This document shows positions 33,914 through 43,185 of a DNA stretch of 64,000 bases, in pieces. The stretch's first letter is position 1; every line of letters starts with the position of its first letter. A program made the translations under genes and the position numbers. Below the pieces are notes generated by a model. That model was not told where the DNA came from, ran no database searches, and was given only the letters and a program-made list of their open reading frames with translations. The DNA comes from an uncultured Caldimonas sp. (GTDB taxonomy: Bacteria > Pseudomonadota > Gammaproteobacteria > Burkholderiales > Burkholderiaceae), in assembly GCF_946480305.1 (NCBI RefSeq), contig NZ_CAMLJQ010000001.1, positions 186,001 to 250,000 on the forward strand, written 5' to 3'.

Positions 33914-34929
33914 ACGCCGCTGCCCCGCTTCAGCAGTTCGGCGAAGCGCGCGGGATCGATGTTGGAGCCACAGACGATGAGGCCCACCCGGCGCCCTTCG
34001 AGCCGCTGCCGCAACGGGCCCAGCAGCGCGGCCGTCGCGCTGGCAGCGGCCGGCTCGGCGACGAGCTTCATGTCGCGGAACAGATGGTGCATCGCGCGGC
34101 ACAACTCGTCGTCGCTGACGCGCACGAGGTCGTCGACGAAGCGCCGGCATACGCCGTAGCTGTAGGGCAGGGCGTAGGGCGCGCCCAGGCTGTCGGCCAC
34201 GGTGTCCACCTGCTCCAGCCGCACCGGCTCGCCGGCCGCGAAGCTGCGGTACATCGCGTCGGCGCCGTAGGGCTCGACGCCGTACACCTCGCAGGAGGGA
34301 CGCAACTGCTTCACCGCCGCGGCGATGCCTGCGCACAGGCCACCGCCGCCGACCGGCACCACCACCGCTTCCAGATCGGGCACCTGCTGCATCAACTCCA
34401 GCCCCACGGTGGCGGTGCCCTCGGCCGTGCGCGGCCCGTCGAACGGATGGATCATCGTGCGGCCCTCCTGCTCGACGAACTGCTGCGCCAGCGCGAACGC
34501 CTCGTGCACGGTGTCCGTGAGCATCACCTGCGCGCCGTCGGCCCGGCACGCCGCGATGCGCGCCGGGCTGGCATGGCGCGGCATGCACACCACTGCGTGC
34601 GCCCCCACGGAGCGGGCCGCGTAGGCCACCGTCATCGCGTGGTTGCCGGCACTCGCCGCCACCACGCCGCGTTTCAGCGCATCGGGCTCCAGCGAGGCCA
34701 GCACGTTGAGTGCGCCGCGCAGCTTGAAGCTGCCGGTGCGCTGGAACAGCTCCAGCTTGAGCCACACCTCGGTGGCCGGCGCGAGCTGTTCGCGCACCAC
34801 ACCCGTCTGCCAGCGCCAGACAGGGGTTTCGAGCACCCGGCCCGCGAGGCGCGCGGCCGTCTGCCACACATCGTGCAAAGAGGGGTAGGAGGAAGTGGAC
34901 GCAGGTGCGTCCAGCAAGGCGGTCGTCAT
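33898..34929 (-). CDS. Threonine/serine dehydratase-like PLP enzyme
   Basis: This 343-residue enzyme belongs to the fold-type II PLP family with threonine dehydratase and serine racemase. The PLP lysine lies in RTGSFKLRGALN (K69), the phosphate loop is VPVGGGGLCAG, and SAGNHAMTVAYAAR is also typical. The ACT regulatory domain of IlvA is absent, so it is probably catabolic or a racemase. The start at 34929 has GGAG seven bases upstream; the frame is open further up but without conservation. The end overlaps the thioredoxin gene by 16 bases. Confidence 0.9.
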   Translation of the reverse strand: MTTALLDAPASTSSYPSLHDVWQTAARLAGRVLETPVWRWQTGVVREQLAPATEVWLKLELFQRTGSFKLRGALNVLASLEPDALKRGVVAASAGNHAMTVAYAARSVGAHAVVCMPRHASPARIAACRADGAQVMLTDTVHEAFALAQQFVEQEGRTMIHPFDGPRTAEGTATVGLELMQQVPDLEAVVVPVGGGGLCAGIAAAVKQLRPSCEVYGVEPYGADAMYRSFAAGEPVRLEQVDTVADSLGAPYALPYSYGVCRRFVDDLVRVSDDELCRAMHHLFRDMKLVAEPAAASATAALLGPLRQRLEGRRVGLIVCGSNIDPARFAELLKRGSGVQASI

Positions 34930-35232
34930 GAGGTTCTCCGGTCGGACATTCGGTTCAAGGGGAGCGCCGTTGCGGCGCACGCGAAAACGGGCGGGACCGC
35001 CGAGCACCGGCCGAAGCCGCAGCTCAACGATCCCGGCGAATTCGAATGGAGCGAATGCAGGCCGGGAGCGAGCAGGCCCGAATGATCGAGCCGGCAGGGG
35101 CGACGCCGCGCGCAGCCGCCGCACCGTGCACGAACGCCGCGCGGCCCGGAAGGGCCGCGGTGTCGGTGGGGGCGAGGGTGGTGGGCATCACGCCGGCGAT
35201 GATGGCACAGGCCGGGGTCTGTGCGCAAACCG
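34930..35232. other. Intergenic region between dehydratase and gspB
   Basis: These 303 bases hold no gene I can support. Both neighbours run leftwards, so it should contain the end of the gspB transcript and the dehydratase promoter. A hairpin is annotated at 35140-35159. A 100-residue reading frame on the minus strand has Arg/His-rich composition typical of shadow frames. Confidence 0.5.
35140..35159 (-). terminator. GC-rich hairpin downstream of gspB
   Basis: CGCGGCCC and GGGCCGCG form an eight-base stem with a four-base loop, about 75 bases past the gspB stop. No run of T follows, so it is at best a weak or Rho-assisted terminator. Confidence 0.3.
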
Positions 35233-35910
35233 TCAGTAGTTGATGGTGTAGCGGTGGTTGCGATAGCGCAGCACCGCGCTCTTGAGGCGGATCTCTTCCA
35301 GCGTGACCTCGGGTGCCGGCATCTCGCCCTCCTGGAATGGCCGGCCGTTCAGGATGAGCAGGCGGTCGCGCGGGTTCGACGAGTACACCGAGCCGCCGAC
35401 CTGCAGTGCCGGCAGGCTGCGGCGTACGTCATCTGGCAGTTCGTGTTGCGCATGGATGCGGGCGCCGGCGGGCGCTGCCGGCGTTGCCGCCGTTGGAGCG
35501 GCGACCGGTGCCGGTGCCGGCGCCGCGGCAGGCGCCGGCGGCGCGACGGGCGGCGGAGGCGGCGCGACCGGCTGCTCGAAGATCGGTGCGGGAGCCGGCT
35601 CCACCACGGGTGCCGGGGGCGGTGCCGGCACCGCGGCGGCAGGCGCGGTGGGCGCCATCGCGACGGCAGGCGGCGGCGCGACGGCCGGGGCAGCCGGAGC
35701 GCGAGGCTCGTCGCGCCCCAGGGCCAGCCATGCCAGCGGGATCATCAACCCGAGCGACACTCCGGTGACGATCCAGGGCCAGGGGCGTGCGGCGGGCGCG
35801 GGGCGCGCATCCGGCGAGACCGGCGGCATCTGCTGCGAGTGCAGGCCGGGCACCGAGCCGCGCTCGCGTTCGGAATCGGCACGCCTCAGGGCGTCGAGGA
35901 TGTAGGACAT
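35233..35910 (-). CDS. gspB: GspB/PulB-like secretion accessory protein
   Basis: The 225-residue protein starts MSYILDALRRADSERERG, the typical cytoplasmic N-terminus of GspB-like proteins. One membrane helix follows (about 43-64, PWPWIVTGVSLGLMIPLAWLAL), then a long Pro/Ala-rich periplasmic linker (about 70-150), and a C-terminal domain with LPALQVGGSVYSSNPRDRLLILNGRPFQEGE and a closing VLRYRNHRYTINY. With GspA it helps place the type II secretion secretin in the outer membrane. The ATG overlaps the stop of the upstream ATPase gene by one base (TGATG). No other gsp genes are in the window. Confidence 0.9.
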   Translation of the reverse strand: MSYILDALRRADSERERGSVPGLHSQQMPPVSPDARPAPAARPWPWIVTGVSLGLMIPLAWLALGRDEPRAPAAPAVAPPPAVAMAPTAPAAAVPAPPPAPVVEPAPAPIFEQPVAPPPPPVAPPAPAAAPAPAPVAAPTAATPAAPAGARIHAQHELPDDVRRSLPALQVGGSVYSSNPRDRLLILNGRPFQEGEMPAPEVTLEEIRLKSAVLRYRNHRYTINY

Positions 35911-37568
35911 CAGTTCGCTCCCAACAGGCGCGGTTCGTCCACGCCGGCGGCGCGGTTGAGCTGCATGAAGGTCACCGGGCCGGCGACGCCGTCAGCCTCC
36001 AGGCCATGCGACAGCTGGAAGGCATGGATGCGCGAGCGCAGCGGCGCGTCGCTCGCGAGGCCCGGCAGCTTGGCGAGTTGCTCGGCCAGCCACTTGGCGG
36101 TCGGCCCGCTGTCGGTGCCGGCGCGCGTCTCGTAGCCGGGTGGCGCGCGCCAGTAGGTCGAGAAGTCGCCGCGCCACACCTGCGCCAGCGACGCCAGCGG
36201 CACGGTGCGGGCCTCGTCGCCGACCTGCAGCACGGCGCTGTCGGCCGTGAGGCCGGTGAGCAGCGCGCGCCCGCCGGTGGGGCTGCCGTCGTTCAGCGTC
36301 AGGATGCCGGGCCGCGCGAGCTGGCGGATCTGCGTCAGGCTGCTGCGGCTGCTCTTGAAGCAATGAACCTGCCGGCGCTGCGCCTGCTGGCAGGGGTCGC
36401 CGCTTTCCGGCAGGCCCAGCTTCCATTCGGCGGCAAGCTGCCGCCAGGCCTCGCGCTCGTCGGCGATCAGCGTCTTGAACGTGCCGGGCGGCGGCAGAGG
36501 ATCGTCGACCTCGTCGGCGGCGAGACTGGCCGCCGATGCGGGCAGCGCCGCCGCCTGTGCCGATGCCGCGCTCGATGCCGCCGGCGCCACGATACCGGCC
36601 GATATGGGCGCCGTGCTGGCGACTCGCGCGGTGGTGTCCCTCATCGACATCACACCCGCACCGACGAGGGCCGCGCCCACGAGCAGGCCGGCCGCGGCAC
36701 CCGCCAGCGCGATGCGGCGACGCGCGTGCGGCGCGGGCGGCAGCTCGCCGGGGTCGAACACCTCTCGGGCGGCCTTCTCGACGATTTCCTCGTCCACGCG
36801 GTTCTTGCCGCTCGCATAGGCGCCGAGCATCGAGCGGTCGCACAACAGGTTGATGCGCCGGGGCACGCCGCGCGACAGCTGGTGGATGCGCTTGAGGGCC
36901 TGCCGCTCGAACGGCACGCTGCGCGTCATGCCGCCCACGGCCAGCCGGTGGCGGATGTACTGCTCGGTCTCGTCCTCGGACAGCGCTTCGAGGTGGAAGC
37001 GCGCGATCACGCGCTGCGCCAGCTGCTCCAGCTCGGGGCGCGCGAGCATGGTGCGCAGCTCGGGCTGGCCGATCAGGATGATCTGCAGCAGCTTGCGCTC
37101 GCTGGTCTCCAGGTTGGTCAGCAGGCGCAACTGCTCGAGCACGTCGGGCGACAGGTTCTGCGCCTCGTCGATGATCAGCACGTTGTTCTGCCCCACCGCG
37201 TGCGTGCGCAGCAGGAACTCGTTCAACGCGTCGACGTAGTCCTTGACCGTGGGCGCGCCGTGGCCGCGGTCCAGCGGCGGGATGCGGAACTCCTCGCACA
37301 CCGCCTGCAGCAGCTCCTCCACCGTGAGCTTCGGGTTGAAGATGTAGGCGACGTTGCAGCGCTTGGGGATCTTTTCGAGAAAGCAGCGGCAGACGGTCGT
37401 CTTGCCGGCGCCGATCTCGCCGCTGAGCAGCACGAAGCCGCCGCCTCCGCGCACGCCGTACAGCAGGTGGGCGAGCGCCTCCCGGTGGCGCTCGCTCATG
37501 AAGAGATAGCGCGGATCGGGGGCGATCGAGAAAGGCTCTTGCCTCAGGCCGAAGAACTTCGCGTACAT
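35910..37568 (-). CDS. GspA/ExeA-like AAA ATPase with peptidoglycan-binding domain
   Basis: The 552-residue protein has a cytoplasmic AAA domain (MYAKFFGLRQEPFSIAPDPRYLF start, Walker A GEIGAGKTT at about 50-58, Walker B VLIIDEAQNL), a membrane helix (about 270-290, IALAGAAAGLLVGAALVG), then a periplasmic Ala/Pro/Ser-rich stretch and a C-terminal peptidoglycan-binding domain (FQLSHGLEADGVAGPVTFMQL). This matches ExeA/GspA, which works with GspB to insert secretin through the cell wall. The start has no clear ribosome site but fits the conserved N-terminus. The frame continues upstream to 37667. Confidence 0.9.
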   Translation of the reverse strand: MYAKFFGLRQEPFSIAPDPRYLFMSERHREALAHLLYGVRGGGGFVLLSGEIGAGKTTVCRCFLEKIPKRCNVAYIFNPKLTVEELLQAVCEEFRIPPLDRGHGAPTVKDYVDALNEFLLRTHAVGQNNVLIIDEAQNLSPDVLEQLRLLTNLETSERKLLQIILIGQPELRTMLARPELEQLAQRVIARFHLEALSEDETEQYIRHRLAVGGMTRSVPFERQALKRIHQLSRGVPRRINLLCDRSMLGAYASGKNRVDEEIVEKAAREVFDPGELPPAPHARRRIALAGAAAGLLVGAALVGAGVMSMRDTTARVASTAPISAGIVAPAASSAASAQAAALPASAASLAADEVDDPLPPPGTFKTLIADEREAWRQLAAEWKLGLPESGDPCQQAQRRQVHCFKSSRSSLTQIRQLARPGILTLNDGSPTGGRALLTGLTADSAVLQVGDEARTVPLASLAQVWRGDFSTYWRAPPGYETRAGTDSGPTAKWLAEQLAKLPGLASDAPLRSRIHAFQLSHGLEADGVAGPVTFMQLNRAAGVDEPRLLGAN

Positions 37569-37684
37569 GGCAACTGGATGGGAACACCCCGGGCGGCGGC
37601 GCCGAACGGAAACAGCTCCGCAGTCTAGTCGACCGCCTGGAAAAACCGGCGCGCGGGCCAGCAGCAACTGGGCGAAGCGCGCCG

Positions 37685-37707
37685 GGGCACTGATTTTTTC
37701 GGTGCCC
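37685..37707. promoter_or_regulatory. T-loop hairpin in front of the araC-type gene
   Basis: GGGCACTGA and TCGGTGCCC form a nine-base stem with one G-T pair around a five-T loop, in the divergent region between the ATPase and AraC-family genes, 60 bases before the latter. It could be an operator dyad. No T tail follows on either strand. Confidence 0.3.
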
Positions 37708-37766
37708 GAGCACGAGCTTGCGGGCGCAGCTGTCTACCATACGCCCGGCACGCCGAGACACAGCCC

Positions 37767-38777
37767 ATGACCTACGCATTGAGCGACAACCCCCTTCACG
37801 ACCTGAGCTCCTCGCAAGAAAGGAGAAAGGCCGCAGCCCAAACGTTGTTGGCAGCGGTGCGCGGGTTGGCGCGGGAGGACGGGTGCCATCCCCTCGGCGC
37901 CGGCGGCATGCGGCTGTACCGGTACTCCCGGCCGATGAAGTTCGTCAAGACGCAGCTCCTGGTCCCGGGACTCGTCCTGGTGCTGCAGGGCCGCAAATCG
38001 GCGTGGATCGACCGGCGCGAATGGCAGTACGAGCCGTTCAATCACCTCGTCATGCTCAGGGAAGCGGTCTGCCGCGCCGCGGTGGTCGAGGCGACGCCGA
38101 GCGAACCCTACCTGGCCATCGCCGTCGATCTGCCGGTCGAGGCGTTGTTGAAGGCCGCCATTGCCGTGCGTGAAGTCGGCGCGGGTCCCGCAGGCTCGGA
38201 AGCGGGCCGTCCTGCCACCACGGTTGCGCACACCGATGCCGAGACCTTCGACACCGTGACCCGCCTTGTCCGCACAGTGGTGGGTCCTGGCGGGTGGGAG
38301 GCTGCGCTTCGCCCGTTGATCCTCGAAGAACTGTGCGTTCGCCTGCTCTCGTCATGCTCGGCTGCGGCGCTCCTTGGTGCCCTCGCAGAGCCGCGGGAGG
38401 CCCGGCGCATCCTCGAAGTCATGCGGTCGATGCGCCTGAGATCGGCCGAGAAGCTCGGCGTCGCGGACTGGGCGCGCGAAACGTCGATGAGCCCGGCGCA
38501 TTTCTCGCGACGCTTCCGTGCCGTTGCCGGCGTAGCACCCATGCGATACGTGCGGCGGTGTCGGCTCGAGGCTGCCTTGCTGCTGATGGTGGAAAAACAC
38601 CTGAGCGCAAGCGAAGCGGGCTACCAGGTCGGCTATGAAAGCCAGGCGCATTTCAGCCGCGAGTTCAAGTCCGCCTACGGTGCGCCACCGGCTCAGTACG
38701 TGGCGGCCCTGGCATTGCACGGGCGCGTGGCTCCACCCGAGCACGATCAGGCAAGACAAGCGCAGGCCAAGGCATAG
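37767..38777 (+). CDS. AraC-family transcriptional regulator
   Basis: The 336-residue regulator has an N-terminal AraC_N-type sensor region (about 40-180, with LVPGLVLVLQGRKS) and a C-terminal double helix-turn-helix (about 225-320, LGVADWARETSMSPAHFSRRFRAVAGVAPMRYVRRCRLE and VGYESQAHFSREFKSAYGAPPAQY). AraC_N proteins often sense small aromatic or aldehyde-like compounds, but the ligand here is unknown. It may act on the adjacent monooxygenase-like gene, 54 bases downstream in the same direction. Confidence 0.92.
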   Translation: MTYALSDNPLHDLSSSQERRKAAAQTLLAAVRGLAREDGCHPLGAGGMRLYRYSRPMKFVKTQLLVPGLVLVLQGRKSAWIDRREWQYEPFNHLVMLREAVCRAAVVEATPSEPYLAIAVDLPVEALLKAAIAVREVGAGPAGSEAGRPATTVAHTDAETFDTVTRLVRTVVGPGGWEAALRPLILEELCVRLLSSCSAAALLGALAEPREARRILEVMRSMRLRSAEKLGVADWARETSMSPAHFSRRFRAVAGVAPMRYVRRCRLEAALLLMVEKHLSASEAGYQVGYESQAHFSREFKSAYGAPPAQYVAALALHGRVAPPEHDQARQAQAKA

Positions 38778-38831
38778 CGGCGCTTGCGCCACGCTCCTAG
38801 CATCGTGACCTCCTGTTGAATCGAGGTTTCG

Positions 38832-39137
38832 ATGAGTTCTCACCTTCTCGTGTGTTTCGTTGCTGCGGCGGAAAGCGCCGACGATCTTGAGCGTCAGTTG
38901 CGCGGCGCGACGTCGCGGCTGCCAACGGTGCCGGGCTGCCGGGGCGCCACGTTGTATCGCGACAAGTCGGTTCCTGAAAAACTGGTGCTGCTGGAGGAAT
39001 GGGTGGACCAAGCAGCGCACGCCGCGCACCTGAGCCGCTACGTCGAAGGGCAGGAATGGAAGTCCATTGCGGCCAAGCTCGCGCAACAGCCAGAAGCGCG
39101 ATGGCTGCACGCGGTCGACTGTTCAGCTGTCGTCTGA
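38832..39137 (+). CDS. Antibiotic-biosynthesis-monooxygenase-like (ABM) protein
   Basis: The 101-residue protein is a ferredoxin-like single domain of the ABM family: LLVCFVAAAESADDLERQL, PGCRGATLYRDKSVPEKLVLLEEWVDQAAHAAHL. Such proteins oxidise quinols or act on reactive compounds without cofactor, or bind heme. GAGG lies five bases before the ATG. It follows the AraC-family gene closely, so it is a likely target or partner. The substrate is unknown. Confidence 0.82.
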   Translation: MSSHLLVCFVAAAESADDLERQLRGATSRLPTVPGCRGATLYRDKSVPEKLVLLEEWVDQAAHAAHLSRYVEGQEWKSIAAKLAQQPEARWLHAVDCSAVV

Positions 39138-39314
39138 CGCGGAGCATCGGACGCTCCGGTGGATGGCGGACCAGCTCGGAGCACGGGCGCCGCCCGGCGT
39201 TGAACCCGGAGTGCTCGCTCAAGCAGTGCGGGTTTCGGCCGATATCGATGCAGGACGGCCCCCGCGGGGCCGCCGACCAACCCACGCGCGACCCTGTCGC
39301 GACGACTGACGGGC

Positions 39315-40991
39315 ATGAAACCGCTGGACAAGAGCATCGCGAACTCCAAGGCGCTGGTGATCGACAGCAATCCCACCTCGCGCGGCATGCTGGTGGCGAT
39401 GGTGCGGGACTTCGGCTTCGGTTCGGTCGCCCAGGCCAGCCGGGTCGAAGACGCGCGCCGCATGCTGGAAAACCACGTCTACGACCTGGTGCTGTGCGAC
39501 TACCACTTCGACGGCCAGAGCTATTCCGGCCAGGACCTGCTCGACGACCTGCGCCGCGCGCAGCTGCTGCCGTTGTCCACCGTTTTCATCATGGTCACCG
39601 GCGAGGCGTCGTACGCCAAGGTGGCCGAGGCGGCGGAGTCGGCCCTCGACGGCTACCTGCTCAAGCCTCACAGCGCCGCCACGCTGGCCGAGCGGATCAC
39701 ACAGGCCCGGCACCGCAAGCGCGTGCTGCAAGACGTCCTGTCCGCCATGGAGGAGTCGGATTTCGAGACGGCCGCCCGCTTGTGTCTCGCGCGCTTTCAC
39801 GCGCGCGGGCAGTACTGGCTGTATGCGGCGCGGCTGGGCGCCGAGTTGCTGTTGCGGCTGGGCCGGCATGACGACGCCCGGGAACTGCTGGAGGCCGTCA
39901 TCGAGGCACAGGCACTGCCCTGGGCCAGGCTGGGCATTGCCCGCGCGCACCTGGAATCGAAGCAACTGCCGCAGGCCCGCCGCACGCTCGAAAGCCTGAT
40001 GGCCGAGCAACCCACCTACGTGGACGCCTTCGACGTGATGGGCCGCGTGCAGGTGGAGCAGGGGGAGCTGACGCAGGCGCTCGAAACCTACCGCAAGGCG
40101 GCCCAACTGACGCCGTCCTCCATCTCGCGGCTGCAGAAGCAGGGCATGCTGGCCTTCTACTCGGGCGAGCGCGACGAGGCGACGCAGGCGCTCGAACGTG
40201 CGACCGGGCTGGGCATCGGCTCGAAGATGTTCGATTTCCAGTCGCTGTTGATGCTGGCGCTGCTGCGCTTCGATGCACGCGACAGCAAGGGCCTGCAGCG
40301 CTGCATCGACAACCTGCAGCATGCACTGGAGAAGGTGCCCAACAGCACGCGGCTGCAGCGGTTCGTACGCATCGCCCTCGTGTTCAAGCTGATGCTGGAG
40401 AAGCAGGTGGCCCGCGTCATCAGCGAGGTGAAGGTCCTGGCGCAGGAAGCCCAGCGCGACGATTTCGACTTCGAGGCCGCATGCAACCTGCTGGCGGTCA
40501 TTGCCCGGCTGAGCGCGGCCGAGCTGCAACTGCCCGATGCCGAGCTGTGGCTGCGCGACGTGTCGCAGCGGTTCAGCGTCTCGAAGGCCTCGAGCGAGTT
40601 GCTCGCGCAGGCCGCGCTGTGCCACGAGCCGTCGGCCGAAGCGGTGCGTGCCGGCCACCATGCCGTCACGCAGCAGGCCGAGCAGGCGATGACCCACAAC
40701 CTGGCGGGCAACCACCGGTCGGCCGTGAAGGCCTTGCTCAACTTCGGCGCGCAGACGCGCAACCTCAAGCTGATCGAGATGGCCGGCCTCGCACTGCAGC
40801 GCTACCGTGACAAGGTGCCGGAGGCCGACGCCTTGCAGGCGCAGATCGACGACCTGAAGCGCCGCTACGGCGCCTTGGGGCACCAGACCCAGCTCGGCAA
40901 GGCCAGCGTGCGCCCTGAGGGCGGCATGGTGCTGAAAGGCGAGGTGGCGACGGCGGACGACGCCGTCGCAGCGCCTCCCGCCGGCCCCTGA
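39315..40991 (+). CDS. Response regulator with TPR-like repeats
   Basis: Residues 1-135 form a receiver (D17 in VIDSNPTS, phosphoacceptor D62 in LVLCDYHFDG, Lys in YLLKPHS). The remaining 420 residues are helical repeats with the TPR pattern, for example ARLGIARAHLESKQLPQARRTLESLM and AFDVMGRVQVEQGELTQALETYRKAAQ. It has no DNA-binding or enzyme domain, so output is probably by protein contact. The 558-residue layout is known in gammaproteobacterial and betaproteobacterial receiver-TPR proteins of undefined role. It is 177 bases after the ABM gene and probably has its own promoter. Confidence 0.88.
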   Translation: MKPLDKSIANSKALVIDSNPTSRGMLVAMVRDFGFGSVAQASRVEDARRMLENHVYDLVLCDYHFDGQSYSGQDLLDDLRRAQLLPLSTVFIMVTGEASYAKVAEAAESALDGYLLKPHSAATLAERITQARHRKRVLQDVLSAMEESDFETAARLCLARFHARGQYWLYAARLGAELLLRLGRHDDARELLEAVIEAQALPWARLGIARAHLESKQLPQARRTLESLMAEQPTYVDAFDVMGRVQVEQGELTQALETYRKAAQLTPSSISRLQKQGMLAFYSGERDEATQALERATGLGIGSKMFDFQSLLMLALLRFDARDSKGLQRCIDNLQHALEKVPNSTRLQRFVRIALVFKLMLEKQVARVISEVKVLAQEAQRDDFDFEAACNLLAVIARLSAAELQLPDAELWLRDVSQRFSVSKASSELLAQAALCHEPSAEAVRAGHHAVTQQAEQAMTHNLAGNHRSAVKALLNFGAQTRNLKLIEMAGLALQRYRDKVPEADALQAQIDDLKRRYGALGHQTQLGKASVRPEGGMVLKGEVATADDAVAAPPAGP

Positions 40992-41095
40992 TTCCGGGGG
41001 CGGCAAGGCCGCCCGAGCTGGCCTACGATGCGCTCCGGGGAAGAGGGGCGCCGCGGCAGCGGCGCCCTCAAGAATCAACACAACCGGAGTCCCTC

Positions 41096-42067
41096 ATGCC
41101 CTTCCTGCTTCTGCCGGCGCCTGTGCGCGCCGGTACCCGTGCCTCTGTTTCCCGTGGCGCCTTGCTTCGAGCCTTGCTGCAGTGCGCAGCGGGCGCGGCG
41201 GCCCTCGTTGCGCTGTTCGCGGCGCTGCCCACCCATGCCCAGCCCGCCTCCGAGGAAGCGCGCCGCGCCGAACTCGAAGCCGCCAGCCAGGCCGCGCAGG
41301 CGGCCCAGGTGGCAGGCCCGGCCGAGGTCAAGCTGCGCGAGCAAGGCGTCATCAAGCTGCCCGAAGGGTATGTGTGGATCCCGGAGCAGGCGGCAGCCGG
41401 GCTGATGCGGGCCATGGGCAACACGGTCGATTCGCGCCTGCTGGGCCTGGTGTTTCCGGCCGGCGAGGGCGACTGGATGATGGTGGCCGAGTACGAGCCC
41501 TCCGGCTACGTGAAGGACGACGACGCCCGCGACTGGAACGTCGACGACCTGTTCCAGAGCCTGAAGGACGGCACCGACGAGGCCAACAAGGAGCGCCGCG
41601 AGCGCGGTTTCCCCGAGCTCGAGATCACCGGCTGGGCCGAACGCCCCAACTACGACGCTGCCACCCACCGGCTGATCTGGTCGCTGTCGGCCAAGCACAA
41701 GGGCGCGTCCGACGAGGGCCCGCAGACCATCAACTACAACACGTATGCGCTCGGGCGCGAGGGCTACGTGTCACTGAACCTGATCACCGACTCGCAGGCC
41801 GTCGGGCAGGACAAGCGCCACGCGCAGGCGATGCTGACGGCGCTGGACTTCAACGAAGGCAAGCGCTATGCGGACTTCGACGCCTCGACCGACCGGGTGG
41901 CCGAATACGGTCTGGCGGCACTGGTGGGTGGCATCGCAGCCAAGAAACTGGGCTTTTTTGCCGTGCTGGCGGCGTTCTTCGCGAAGTTCGCCAAGGTGAT
42001 CCTGCTCGGCGGCGCCGCCGTGATCGGCCTCGCGGTCAAGCTGTTCAATCGCAACTCCAGCAACTGA
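41096..42067 (+). CDS. DUF2167 membrane-anchored periplasmic protein
   Basis: The 323-residue protein has an N-terminal signal-anchor (about 20-50), the DUF2167 region (about 70-270, with LPEGYVWIPEQAA, GDWMMVAEYEPSGYVKDDDARDW, GWAERPNYDAATHRLIWSL) and C-terminal hydrophobic segments near 275-318 ending KLFNRNSSN. DUF2167 proteins are membrane proteins of unknown function, sometimes in stress loci. A start at 41096 gives a normal family length. It is transcribed alone or with the receiver-TPR gene about 100 bases upstream. Confidence 0.87.
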   Translation: MPFLLLPAPVRAGTRASVSRGALLRALLQCAAGAAALVALFAALPTHAQPASEEARRAELEAASQAAQAAQVAGPAEVKLREQGVIKLPEGYVWIPEQAAAGLMRAMGNTVDSRLLGLVFPAGEGDWMMVAEYEPSGYVKDDDARDWNVDDLFQSLKDGTDEANKERRERGFPELEITGWAERPNYDAATHRLIWSLSAKHKGASDEGPQTINYNTYALGREGYVSLNLITDSQAVGQDKRHAQAMLTALDFNEGKRYADFDASTDRVAEYGLAALVGGIAAKKLGFFAVLAAFFAKFAKVILLGGAAVIGLAVKLFNRNSSN

Positions 42068-42112
42068 GGCGACGAGCGGCGCCCCGCGCAGCGCTGCGGT
42101 GTGCTCGCGGCG

Positions 42113-43057
42113 TCAGGGCGCACCGCGTCGGTCTGCAGACGCCACGCCCGGGCGCCGCGCTTCGGCCTCGATCCACTGCACCAGCGCCGATACGCCGGCG
42201 CTCCACGGCTGCGGCGGCGTGAGCAGCCAATAGGCATGGCCGCGTTCGCCGCTGCGCTCCGAAGGCGCCAGCACGACGAGGCGGCCGTCGGCAATCATCG
42301 GATCGAGCAGCTCGAGGCGGCCGAGCGCGATGCCCTGGCCCGCGATGGCGGCGTGAATGATCTGGTCGTACTGGTTGAAGCGCAGCACGCCGCGTGGGCG
42401 CACCTTGCCCCAGCCGCGGGCAGCGATCCAGTCGTCCCAATGCAGCCACGGGCGTTGCGGCGGCGGATCGTCAAGTTCCAGCAGCACCTGTTGCGACAGG
42501 ACGTCCGGGGTGTCGATCGATCGCAAGCCCAGGGACGGGTGGGCCACCGGCGCGCGCCACTGACCGAACAGGCGGATGGCACCATCGGGCACGGCGGCCT
42601 GGCGGGTGTACCGGATCGCGAGGTCCACGCCCTCGGCCTGCATGTCGACCACCCGGTTGCTGGCAGCCACCCGCACGTCGACGTCCGGATGCAGTTGCTG
42701 GAACCGGCCCAGCCGCGGCAACAGCCACAGGCCGGTGACACCGATGCTGGCCGACAACGTGATCGGACGCCGCTCGTCTCTGGGGGTGAGCGTGCCCATC
42801 ACGTCCTGCAGTTGCTGCACGGCGCCGTCCGCGCTGCGGAACAGGCGCTCGCCCTCGGGCGTGAACATCAGCGAGCGGTGCCCGCGCACCAGCAGCTTCA
42901 CGCCCAGCCGCTCTTCCAGTGCATGGATCTGCCGGCTCACGGCGGACTGGGTCAGGCACAGGTCATGTGCCGCGAGTGTGATGCTCATGCGACGACCCAC
43001 CGCCACGAAGCCACGGATCAGATCAAGCGAGGCGAGTTGGGCAAGCGGCGTTGACAT
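42113..43057 (-). CDS. LysR-family transcriptional regulator
   Basis: The 314-residue regulator is of the GcvA-like type. The N-terminal winged helix-turn-helix (about 10-68) reads LTQSAVSRQIHALEERLGVKLLVRGHRSLMFTPEGERL, and an effector-binding domain follows (about 95-300). It is divergent from the MFS transporter gene with 128 bases between, and LysR regulators usually control the adjacent divergent gene. The inducer is unknown. Confidence 0.94.
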   Translation of the reverse strand: MSTPLAQLASLDLIRGFVAVGRRMSITLAAHDLCLTQSAVSRQIHALEERLGVKLLVRGHRSLMFTPEGERLFRSADGAVQQLQDVMGTLTPRDERRPITLSASIGVTGLWLLPRLGRFQQLHPDVDVRVAASNRVVDMQAEGVDLAIRYTRQAAVPDGAIRLFGQWRAPVAHPSLGLRSIDTPDVLSQQVLLELDDPPPQRPWLHWDDWIAARGWGKVRPRGVLRFNQYDQIIHAAIAGQGIALGRLELLDPMIADGRLVVLAPSERSGERGHAYWLLTPPQPWSAGVSALVQWIEAEARRPGVASADRRGAP

Positions 43058-43185
43058 TCCTTCAGCTCATGTGATGCGTACCAAAAGATCGTTTGATCGA
43101 GGCGGCGCAAGCCAGTGTAATGGCCGCGAGCGGTCGGGTGGCTTCACTTGACCAAGGCGAATGTGAATCACGGCAGGAGCATGCG

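Noticed and set aside
43093..43185. N-terminal extension of the second MFS transporter.
   Set aside because: The ATG at 43186 has AGGAG six bases upstream and leads directly into the first membrane helix.
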